Shown piece after piece: positions 5,908 through 11,314 of a stretch of DNA of 11,314 nt. This DNA is from CAZBUH01 sp964495095 (lineage in GTDB: Bacteria > Bacillota > Clostridia > Oscillospirales > Oscillospiraceae). The DNA lies in the NCBI GenBank assembly GCA_964495095.1, contig CAZBUH010000067.1:1-11314 (forward strand), read 5' to 3'. The position numbers and the translations under genes are program-made. Within the stretch, counting starts at the first letter, position 1; each line of letters starts with the position of its first letter. The notes under the pieces were generated by a model. The model was not told where the DNA came from and ran no database searches. It was given only the letters and a program-made list of their open reading frames with translations.

Positions 5908-7605
5908 TTAGCCTCTGCTTACGTATCTGTCGTAGGAATTCTGCTTGATGGCGATGCAGTCCTCTATGCCCATGGCCTTGAGCTGCTCAACGAAGGCGTC
6001 AAAATCGCTGTCCAGATTGAGCTCCCCGATTATAAACCTGGGGATAGCCTCGCACATGTATGTAGTGAGCTCGGACCACTTCTCATTAAATTCGTTGGAC
6101 TCATCCGTGGTAAGCGTACAGGCTGTGGGATAGTAGCCGGAGCCGTCCTGATTGGAGCCCCACACCTGGCCTGCGCTGGACGCAAGCTCAGTATAAGCCG
6201 CGTCGTTCCTCCCCTTAAGGCACAGCGTGGGAGGATCGTTGAGGCAGTAGATGCCCATGGAGACGCGGGTGCCCTGCTCGTGCTTTGTCACAAGGTCGGT
6301 GTAAACCGGCTCGCCCTGCTCATTGTACTCAAAGCCCTCGCCTTCAATTCCCCATGTGCCCAGGAACGCGCCCTCGTCTGTCCAGAAGTAGTCGAAGTAC
6401 TTCATAACAAGCTCCACCTGCTCGCAGTCTGTGCTGATGGCGTATTTTGCCTGGGGAGCTCCCTGCTCCTGAGAGGTATAGTGGAAGGTCTCGCCGGCGG
6501 TTTTACCGATATCCGCCATAGGGGCGATGACCCCGTCCTCCAGCATGGTCTGGTGGGTGTCAATATAGGCTATACCGGTGGAGAAAACGCCGAATTCTCC
6601 GGTATAGAGCCTGTCAAGCGCCTCTGTGTATTCAATCTTTATCTGGTCAACGTCCGATACAAAGTCGCTGTAGATAAGGCCCTCGTCATACCAGGATCTC
6701 ATCATGGTGAGGTAATCCTTATAGCCCTGCTCGATATAGCTGAAGCGCACTGTTCCATCCTCCACATAGAAGGGATAGAAAGCGTCCTCCACATAATAAT
6801 AGGTGTTTATTCCGAAGCCGTTGCCCAGGAAATTGTTGACGCTGTTGCCCAGATAGTTTACCCACATCGTGCCCTTGCCCAGCTCTGTCGTAAAGGCGGT
6901 AAGCACGTCGTGCAGCTCATCATAGGTGGTGGGCATACCCATATTTACGGCGTCCAGGTAATCCTGGCGGATAGCGACGCCGTTTATGGTGAGGTCGGAC
7001 TCCTCAACAATGTACATGGAGCCGATACGGCCGTCGTCGTCGGAAATCCACTTTGTATAATTGTGGTCCTCCATATACTTCCAGTAGTTGGGCATGTTCT
7101 CCTGGATGCCGTACTCGTTCAGGTCAATGATAATCCCGTCCTCCATGGCCTTGGGTATTCCGCCGCCGTAGAGGGAGTGGACGTTGCTTATAACGTCGCA
7201 GTAATCTCCGCCGGCTATCATGACGGGGAACTGCTCCGCCTGAGCGGCTCCGGAGACGAGATTCGCGTCAAATACCACGTTGGAAAGCTCCGCATAATAC
7301 TTTATAACAGAGTTTTCGCTCAGATTTTCAATGTAATTCAGCACCAGAGGATGGCATACCACCCATCCGGTAATCGTGGTCTCCTCTTCCGTAAGAGGAA
7401 ATGAGATTTCACCTGTGGGGGCCTCGGTCTCCTGAGCTTCCGGGGTTTCCGGAGCCTCCGATGCCTCAGTCCCGGGCTGCTGAGTCTCAACAGGCTCAGG
7501 GCTGGCGCTGCTTTCATCATCCGCGCCGTCTCCGCAGCCTGCGAACATGCTGACTGCGAGAGCCAGGGCAAGCAGCAGGAAAAGCGCTCTTTTTGTTCTT
7601 TTCAT
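5908..7605 (-). CDS. Extracellular solute-binding lipoprotein of an ABC importer (binding protein 2)
   Basis: A 565-aa precursor. MKRTKRALF precedes a hydrophobic stretch and the lipobox MFAGC with Cys24 as the lipidation site. A Glu/Pro/Thr/Ala-rich tether follows to about residue 65, then the binding domain. It shares IRQDYLD, TTYDELHDVLTAF, YKDYLTM and the C-terminal LKAMGIEDCI...YDRYVSR with binding protein 1, but overall the two are clearly diverged, so they probably bind related, not identical, ligands. The ATG at 7605 is preferred over the one at 7638 because it follows AAAGGAGA at good spacing and gives a normal signal peptide. It sits inside an operon between SnoaL genes C and D, which ties uptake to those enzymes. 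No permease or ATPase is next to it. Confidence 0.92.
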   Translation of the reverse strand: MKRTKRALFLLLALALAVSMFAGCGDGADDESSASPEPVETQQPGTEASEAPETPEAQETEAPTGEISFPLTEEETTITGWVVCHPLVLNYIENLSENSVIKYYAELSNVVFDANLVSGAAQAEQFPVMIAGGDYCDVISNVHSLYGGGIPKAMEDGIIIDLNEYGIQENMPNYWKYMEDHNYTKWISDDDGRIGSMYIVEESDLTINGVAIRQDYLDAVNMGMPTTYDELHDVLTAFTTELGKGTMWVNYLGNSVNNFLGNGFGINTYYYVEDAFYPFYVEDGTVRFSYIEQGYKDYLTMMRSWYDEGLIYSDFVSDVDQIKIEYTEALDRLYTGEFGVFSTGIAYIDTHQTMLEDGVIAPMADIGKTAGETFHYTSQEQGAPQAKYAISTDCEQVELVMKYFDYFWTDEGAFLGTWGIEGEGFEYNEQGEPVYTDLVTKHEQGTRVSMGIYCLNDPPTLCLKGRNDAAYTELASSAGQVWGSNQDGSGYYPTACTLTTDESNEFNEKWSELTTYMCEAIPRFIIGELNLDSDFDAFVEQLKAMGIEDCIAIKQNSYDRYVSRG

Positions 7606-7768
7606 TTTATTTCTCCTTTCCAGTCTCGTTTTGTCCAACCAAAAGGGTCTCTATGAATTCGTAAGTGTACGCTTTGAATTTTGCGGTATACCGAACTGCA
7701 CTTTCTGTTTTCCGTCCCACCCCCCGGGCCTCTGGCCAGCAGGCTTCAAGGGGGCATATGCTTAAAGC
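7606..7768 (-). other. 163-bp gap before binding protein 2
   Basis: The gap between SnoaL gene C and binding protein 2 holds the ribosome binding site (7612-7619), a 10-bp palindrome CGGTATACCG at 7684-7693 and a G/C-rich stretch at 7717-7740. I see no convincing promoter pair and no terminator with a T-run. An internal promoter for the binding protein is possible but not demonstrated. The size of the gap is unusual compared with the 16-20 bp gaps between A, B and C. Confidence 0.35.
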
Positions 7769-8422
7769 TTAATAGCTAAAGGTCTCGCTGAAGGTCCAAT
7801 AAGGCTCCGGAGGTGCCGGCATGTTCTCTGTGCAGACGCTCGGGCTGTATTGCCAGTGGTATCCGCCCTCCTCGTCAGCCTTTAATTCGTCCGGCAGAAT
7901 CAGTTTTTCATGGTCCGGCTCAAACACCCAGCTCTCCTCGAATTTTGTCTGGAATAGGCCCACGCACGCGTAGTGCCAGATCTTCCACTCCCCGTCCTCT
8001 TTCAAAAAATCAATGGCGTATCTCGCCCAGGACCAGTACGCCTCGTAGCTCTCCCCGTCGTCGCCGGCGCATGAATTTGCTCCGGTAAACATCCAGAGCC
8101 CCTTGGCGGTTTTGCCGTCCCCGGCCACCTCAATAACAGGAGTGGAGACCGGGTTAAAATGCAGCCGTCCGCGTCTGTCGGTGCCGTCCAGGAACTCATG
8201 GACGCCTACAAAAAGCCTTTTTACCCCTTCGATTCCATAGTACCGTCCCCAGTTCGCTATCTGTGCCCTGGTGTCCGGGTCCTTTGCAAAAAGGGAAAAC
8301 ACCTTTTCATGCTCGTCGGCAAAATGCCAATACACATATTTGCCCATTACATTCTGTATCTCAAAATAGTCCTGGTTCCGCCGGGCTGTCTCCTCCGCGG
8401 TCAGCTCTCTTTTCTCCGACAT
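7769..8422 (-). CDS. SnoaL/NTF2-like protein C
   Basis: A 217-aa protein with the complete local motif set: QNVMGKYVYWHFADEHEKVF (23-42), AQIANWGRYYGIEGVKRL (53-70), GRLHFNPVSTPVIEVAGDGK (85-104), YWSWARYAIDFLKEDGEW (129-146) with KIWHY next, and the tail PAPPEPYWTFSETFSY. Tyr31, Asp36 and His88 have about the spacing of the Tyr/Asp/His set described for the SnoaL-fold dehydratase BaiE, so this paralog looks catalytically competent. The reading frame is open further upstream to 8536, but the ATG at 8422 has GGAGGTGAGG directly before it, and the longer form would run into the end of gene B with a basic, unrelated extension. It is closest to paralog A. The substrate is unknown; a dehydratase or isomerase acting on the imported compound is inferred. 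Confidence 0.87.
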   Translation of the reverse strand: MSEKRELTAEETARRNQDYFEIQNVMGKYVYWHFADEHEKVFSLFAKDPDTRAQIANWGRYYGIEGVKRLFVGVHEFLDGTDRRGRLHFNPVSTPVIEVAGDGKTAKGLWMFTGANSCAGDDGESYEAYWSWARYAIDFLKEDGEWKIWHYACVGLFQTKFEESWVFEPDHEKLILPDELKADEEGGYHWQYSPSVCTENMPAPPEPYWTFSETFSY

Positions 8423-8438
8423 TTCCCTCACCTCCAAA

Positions 8439-9080
8439 TCAGTAGCCGGACGTCTCGTCAAACGTCCAATAAGGCTCCGGCGGAGCCGGCACGTTCTCCG
8501 TCCTTTTGTCCGTGCTGTAGTACCAGGTGTAGCCACTCTCGCTGTCCGGCTGAAGCTCCGGCGGCAGCTCGGGCTTCGGAGGCTCTTTCGTACCCACCCA
8601 TGTGACGCCGAATTTCGTGCGGAAAAATCCGATAAGGTTAAAATGCCATATTTTCCAGCTTCCGTCCTCTTTTATAAAGTCCACGGCGTACCTGGCCCAG
8701 GACCAGTATGCCTGATGCCCGCCGTTCTCACGTACCGTGTCCGCTCCGGTAAATATCCAGAGTCCTCTGGCGGTTTTGCCGTCCCCGGCCACCTCGATGC
8801 AGGGGGTGGTTATGGGGTCGCAGTAAAAGCAGCCCACGCCGCCGTCTATGTACTTCATAACTCCGGAATAGAGGCGCTTTATGCCGTCCGCTCCCTTATA
8901 GACGCCCCAGTTGGCTATTTGCGCCCGGGTGCCCTGGCTCTTAAGGGCAAAAAGCTCCGCCATTTTGTCATATTCCCGCGCAAAAAGAAGATAGGTGTAC
9001 GTGCCCATAAGGTTACGCACCGCTATTTCGTCCGCTGTGCGAAAGGCCTGCTCCTGAGGCGTAAGTACCTTAGTCTCCAT
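8439..9080 (-). CDS. SnoaL/NTF2-like protein B
   Basis: A 213-aa soluble paralog. Motifs are VRNLMGTYTYLLFAREYDKM (21-40), AQIANWGVYKGADGIKRLY (53-71), TTPCIEVAGDGKTARGLWIF (91-110), YWSWARYAVDFIKEDGSW (125-142) with KIWHF next, and the tail PAPPEPYWTFDETSGY. The conserved His of A, C and D is replaced by Tyr86, and the Asp of A and C by Arg35. The fold looks intact while the proposed acid/base set is missing. It could be a structural partner of A or C, or act on another substrate. AGGAGGGG precedes the ATG at 9080. It starts 20 bp after gene A and ends 16 bp before gene C, so the three are almost certainly cotranscribed. Confidence 0.85.
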   Translation of the reverse strand: METKVLTPQEQAFRTADEIAVRNLMGTYTYLLFAREYDKMAELFALKSQGTRAQIANWGVYKGADGIKRLYSGVMKYIDGGVGCFYCDPITTPCIEVAGDGKTARGLWIFTGADTVRENGGHQAYWSWARYAVDFIKEDGSWKIWHFNLIGFFRTKFGVTWVGTKEPPKPELPPELQPDSESGYTWYYSTDKRTENVPAPPEPYWTFDETSGY

Positions 9081-9100
9081 AAAATTTCCCCTCCTGTGGC

Positions 9101-9763
9101 TTAAAGATAGCTGAAAGTCTCGCTGAAGGTCCAGTAAGGCTCCGGCGGCGCCGGTATGGCCTCAGTGCAGAGCTCCGTGCTGTATTGCCAGTGATAGTAT
9201 CCCGTGTCGATGTCCGGCCGCAGCTCCTCCGGGAAATCAAACTTCACATGGTCGGGGGCGAATACCCAGGCCTCCTCAAATTTTGTCTGGAATATGCCTG
9301 TAACTATGGAATGCCATATTTTCCACTGCCCGTTTTCCTTTATAAAATCGGCGGCAAAGCGTGAATAAGACCACTGGGCCTGGAACGTCCCCTCGGCCCT
9401 GTTGGGGCTGGTGTTGGCGCCTGTGCAGCACCAAAGGCCCTTGGCGGTCCTGCCGTCCCCGGCCACCTCCACAATTGGGTTTAAAAGGGTATTCGTGTGG
9501 GTACGGCCCGTCCTGTCGCCCCGCTCCAGCCATTTCTGGACGCCCAGCATAAGCCGTGCGACACCCTCCCGGCCCACATAGATTCCCCAGTTTGAAATCT
9601 GGGCCTTAATGTCCGGGGTCTCCTTTGCGTAAAGGTCAAAAACTTTTTCGTGCATATCGGCGTGATGCCAATACTGATATTTTGCGGCGATATTCTGTAT
9701 TTCCCGTATATCGGCCTGGCGCTGTACCATGTCCTCAAAGGACAGGCTGAATTTACCTCCCAT
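9101..9763 (-). CDS. SnoaL/NTF2-like protein A
   Basis: A 220-aa soluble paralog with the motifs IQNIAAKYQYWHHADMHEKV (22-41), AQISNWGIYVGREGVARL (54-71), GRTHTNTLLNPIVEVAGDGR (86-105), WSYSRFAADFIKENGQWKIW (131-150) with His151, and the tail PAPPEPYWTFSETFSYL. Tyr31, Asp36 and His89 keep the proposed catalytic set, as in C. AGGAGGGG lies upstream of the ATG at 9763. It is the first SnoaL gene after ulaG in transcription order, 98 bp away. Gene duplication from a common ancestor explains the array; A and C are the most alike by eye, although B lies between them. The function is not known beyond the fold. Confidence 0.87.
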   Translation of the reverse strand: MGGKFSLSFEDMVQRQADIREIQNIAAKYQYWHHADMHEKVFDLYAKETPDIKAQISNWGIYVGREGVARLMLGVQKWLERGDRTGRTHTNTLLNPIVEVAGDGRTAKGLWCCTGANTSPNRAEGTFQAQWSYSRFAADFIKENGQWKIWHSIVTGIFQTKFEEAWVFAPDHVKFDFPEELRPDIDTGYYHWQYSTELCTEAIPAPPEPYWTFSETFSYL

Positions 9764-9806
9764 TGCCTTCCCCTCCTGATTTAAAAATCCGCCTGGTTAA
9801 AGCTCA

Positions 9807-9846
9807 TTCTTTTGTACTTTCGTACAAAAGAAGCCGGTACCGGCTT
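9807..9846 (-). repeat. Two adjoining palindromes between ulaG and SnoaL gene A
   Basis: AAGCCGGTACCGGCTT at 9831-9846 is a perfect 16-bp palindrome. TTCTTTTGTAC (9807-9817) and GTACAAAAGAA (9822-9832) form a perfect 11-bp stem that overlaps it by two bases. In the transcribed minus strand the second loop is GAAA, a stable GNRA-type tetraloop. The first palindrome is followed on that strand by CTTTTGT, so it could act as a weak terminator after ulaG; the second could stabilise RNA ends. They could also be a dispersed intergenic repeat. Confidence 0.5.
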
Positions 9847-9861
9847 GCGAAATTTTTCAGA

Positions 9862-10923
9862 TTACAAAAACGACGGATACGGCAGGTTTGTGTCCACCGT
9901 GAAGCAGTCGTCAAAGCCCCTGGGATAGTGGTATTTGATTCTGTCCTTATCCCCCGGATACTCGAACATGCCGCCCACCTGCCAGATAAACGGCTTAAAG
10001 GCGTACTGCATCATATCCTTCCTGTAGTTATACAGCATCAGAATCTCGTTGGGATCGGCCTGGAAATTCGTCCATATATCATGGTGGAACGGTATGATGA
10101 CCTTGCACCTTGTGGCCTCCGCCATACGCAGGATATCAGAGGCGGTCATTTTATCGGTAATGCCCCTGGGATTTTCGCCGTAGGAGCCCAGGGCCACGTC
10201 TATCTCATATTCATTTCCGTGCTTGGCGTAGAGATTTGAATAGTGGGAATCTCCGCTGTGGTAGATGCTGCCGCCGGGAGTCTTTATAAGGAAATTTACG
10301 GCCTTATAGTCCATGTCGTCCGGTATTCTGCCCCTTATGTCCCCATCAGGCGGGGAGGTTATAAGCGCCGTCCTGTCAAAGGACTCCAGGGCGATTATCT
10401 CGCAGTCACCGACAGTCAGCCTGTCGCCGGGCTTCACGGCAATACACCGCTCCGCCGGGACGCCCCAGTCCACCCATTTGTCAACGCAGCCCTGGGGTCC
10501 CACAAATGGCACCGTGTCCGGGCAGTTTCTCAGCACCGACGCCGCCAGATTGGGGTCCATGTGGTCGTTGTGGTAGTGGGTGGACAGCACCGCGTCAACC
10601 TTTTTCACGGCGAAGGGATCAAAAACGCAGGGCACCGCCCGGAGGTTGGGCTGAAGCTTGACTCCTCCGCACATTCTCGCCATCTGGTGCTGCGGATCTA
10701 TGGTTTTTTTCGCCTTTGTCCGCTTTCCGGAGCCAAACCAGTTATCTATGGATATCTGCGTCGTCTCCGTCTTTATCCAAAGGCCGGTGCAGCCCAGCCA
10801 CCACATTTTGAACGTGCCCGGAGCTACAGGCTCCTCCTCTATCTCCTCGTTAAGCCAGGTCCCCCACTCGGGAAATGTGGAGAGTATCCATGACTCCCTC
10901 GTGATCTCGTCAACTTTTGACAT
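9862..10923 (-). CDS. ulaG: UlaG-like metallo-beta-lactamase-fold lactonase (probable L-ascorbate-6-phosphate lactonase)
   Basis: A 353-aa cytoplasmic protein, almost the same length as E. coli UlaG (354), which hydrolyses L-ascorbate 6-phosphate to 3-keto-L-gulonate 6-phosphate with manganese. From memory, long stretches match UlaG nearly word for word: ITRESWILSTFPEWG at the N-terminus, VAPGTFKMWWLGCTG, the metal site THYHNDH (His116, His118, Asp120, His121), SFDRTALIT, YHSGDSHYSN with His222, Asp225 and His227, GSYGENPRGITDKMT, IPFHHDIW, PFIWQVGG and YHYPRGFDDCF. GGAG lies 7-8 bp before the ATG at 10923. It appears to be the first gene of the minus-strand operon. No ascorbate PTS genes are in the window and the nearby binding proteins imply ABC uptake, so the true substrate may be a related phosphorylated lactone. 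Confidence 0.92.
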   Translation of the reverse strand: MSKVDEITRESWILSTFPEWGTWLNEEIEEEPVAPGTFKMWWLGCTGLWIKTETTQISIDNWFGSGKRTKAKKTIDPQHQMARMCGGVKLQPNLRAVPCVFDPFAVKKVDAVLSTHYHNDHMDPNLAASVLRNCPDTVPFVGPQGCVDKWVDWGVPAERCIAVKPGDRLTVGDCEIIALESFDRTALITSPPDGDIRGRIPDDMDYKAVNFLIKTPGGSIYHSGDSHYSNLYAKHGNEYEIDVALGSYGENPRGITDKMTASDILRMAEATRCKVIIPFHHDIWTNFQADPNEILMLYNYRKDMMQYAFKPFIWQVGGMFEYPGDKDRIKYHYPRGFDDCFTVDTNLPYPSFL

Positions 10924-10956
10924 GCCATCGCTCCTTTTTATGTTTCTTATGGTAAT

Positions 10957-10984
10957 ATAATATCATTTTTATATGATTGTACAA
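10957..10984 (-). promoter_or_regulatory. Candidate promoter for the ulaG operon
   Basis: On the minus strand TTGTAC (10984-10979) and TATTAT (10962-10957) are 16 bp apart, each close to the vegetative consensus. Alternative -10 registers (TTATAT, TATATT) exist one to three bases further downstream because the region is so AT-rich. The leader before the ATG would be about 25-30 nt. Confidence 0.45.
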
Positions 10985-10998
10985 TATTTTATATGATT
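10967..10998. promoter_or_regulatory. 12-bp direct repeats flanking the ulaG -35 box (operator candidate)
   Basis: TTTTATATGATT occurs at 10967-10978 and again at 10987-10998, exactly 20 bp apart, about two helical turns. The palindrome ATTGTACAAT (10976-10985) sits between them and contains the -35 hexamer. One copy falls in the promoter spacer and the other just upstream of -35, an arrangement suited to cooperative binding of a regulator. The AT-richness makes chance repeats less improbable than usual. Confidence 0.45.
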
Positions 10999-11120
10999 TA
11001 TTTTCGCCTTATTTCCTAATTTCAATAATTTTTTATTCCGTCCTGTAAAATCGCGGGCGATTATTCATAAATAAACATTTGCAATCATAAAAAGCATCCC
11101 GATACCTGTGAAAAATAAAA

Positions 11121-11156
11121 AAGACGGCTTCCCTGTACGGGAAACCGTCTTTTTTG
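11121..11156. terminator. Bidirectional intrinsic terminator after the fragment at the right end
   Basis: AAGACGG (11121-11127) pairs with CCGTCTT (11145-11151), and TTCCC (11129-11133) with GGGAA (11139-11143), with one mismatch between the two blocks and a 5-nt loop. Both sides carry T-runs (TTTTTT on plus, TTTTTATTTTT on minus). It lies 15-50 bp after the stop codon of the minus-strand fragment. Confidence 0.8.
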
Positions 11157-11170
11157 TGATTACAGGCTCC

Positions 11171-11314
11171 TCAAACCGGCGGCTGCTTTTTTAAGGTCAG
11201 CAGTCCGGCGCAGAATGAAAACTGTTCGTATTCCGCCATCGGGAATATTTTTTTAAATTCATCTGCCGCAAAATAAATCTCATCGTCATCCCACTCGCCG
11301 CCGATAAGGGCTTT
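11171..11314 (-). CDS. C-terminal fragment of an unrecognised protein
   Basis: A minus-strand frame enters at the window edge and stops with TGA at 11173-11171, giving 47 residues. It begins KALIGGEWDDDEIYFAADEF and ends GLLTLKKQPPV. It is acidic in the middle, with no membrane segment or signature I recognise. Coding status is supported by the open frame up to the edge and the intrinsic terminator right after the stop. It is transcribed in the same direction as ulaG but is separated from it by that terminator, so it is probably a different unit. No function is proposed. Confidence 0.6.
   Translation of the reverse strand, partial: KALIGGEWDDDEIYFAADEFKKIFPMAEYEQFSFCAGLLTLKKQPPV

Larger units (their letters stand above)
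3373..10923 (-). other. Putative eight-gene transcription unit
   Basis: All eight genes are read in the same direction: ulaG, A, B, C, binding protein 2, D, E, lactonase. No strong minus-strand terminator is visible between them. Promoter-like sequence is seen only before ulaG, and gaps are mostly 20 bp or less. The three larger gaps (98, 163 and 65 bp) may hold extra control or RNA-processing points, so the unit could be split in practice. Confidence 0.5.

Noticed and set aside
5872..5910. Hairpin plus T-run read as a plus-strand terminator
   Set aside because: The T-run is on the plus side, but no plus-strand gene precedes it. The relevant transcript runs on the minus strand and lacks the T-run.
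6280..7404. A 374-codon open frame on the plus strand opposite binding protein 2
   Set aside because: It is a mirror of a well-supported gene with the same Val/His/Gly-rich shadow composition and no ribosome binding site.
5908..7638. Longer start for binding protein 2 at 7638
   Set aside because: It would put a charged extension before the signal peptide and the real ribosome binding site would lie inside the coding region. The ATG at 7605 gives a standard lipoprotein signal.
7769..8536. Longer start for SnoaL protein C at 8536
   Set aside because: The extra 38 residues are basic, unlike the paralogs, and overlap the end of gene B, while the ATG at 8422 has an excellent GGAGGTGAGG site.
1..11314. 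Mobile element, CRISPR array, phage or defence system
   Set aside because: No transposase, integrase, terminal repeats, regularly spaced repeats or nuclease-type proteins are visible. The repeated proteins are metabolic-type paralogs.

Overview
The window reads as the chromosome of a Gram-positive member of the Bacillota, most likely a gut-type Clostridia. The signs are strong AGGAGG-type ribosome binding sites, lipobox signal peptides followed by Glu/Pro/Ala linkers, solute-binding proteins of the large LplA-like kind, GC-rich genes and AT-rich intergenic DNA. The species cannot be read from the sequence. I see no mobile element, CRISPR array, tRNA or rRNA.

Left part (1-3310). The first 30 bases hold the start of a minus-strand gene whose ten visible residues resemble the N-terminus of UlaE/SgbU-type pentulose-5-phosphate 3-epimerases. 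A 465-bp divergent intergenic region follows, with a promoter on each strand. On the minus strand its leader would contain four consecutive hairpins. On the plus strand it drives a 557-aa solute-binding lipoprotein (496-2169), ended by a strong terminator. A LysR-type regulator (2332-3258) has its own promoter and a bidirectional terminator.

Central and right part (3373-10923). Eight genes lie head to tail on the minus strand. In transcription order they are: a UlaG-like metallo-beta-lactamase-fold lactonase; three SnoaL/NTF2-like proteins (called A, B, C here); a second solute-binding lipoprotein; two more SnoaL/NTF2-like proteins (D, E); and a seven-bladed beta-propeller lactonase. Most junctions are tight or overlapping (16-20 bp between A, B and C, TAATG between D and E, 11 bp between E and the lactonase). 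Longer gaps carrying palindromes or hairpins separate ulaG from A and the second binding protein from D. The far right end has an unrecognised minus-strand gene fragment with its terminator.

Working model (inference): this is a catabolic locus for a lactone-containing or enolic sugar-acid-like compound. It would be captured by lipoprotein binding proteins of ABC importers, whose permeases are not in the window, then processed by two unrelated lactonases and a family of five paralogous SnoaL-fold proteins, possibly dehydratases or isomerases. LysR is the local candidate regulator. The strongest novelty is the five-paralog SnoaL array, in which the Tyr/Asp/His set expected for a BaiE-like active site is complete in only two members.
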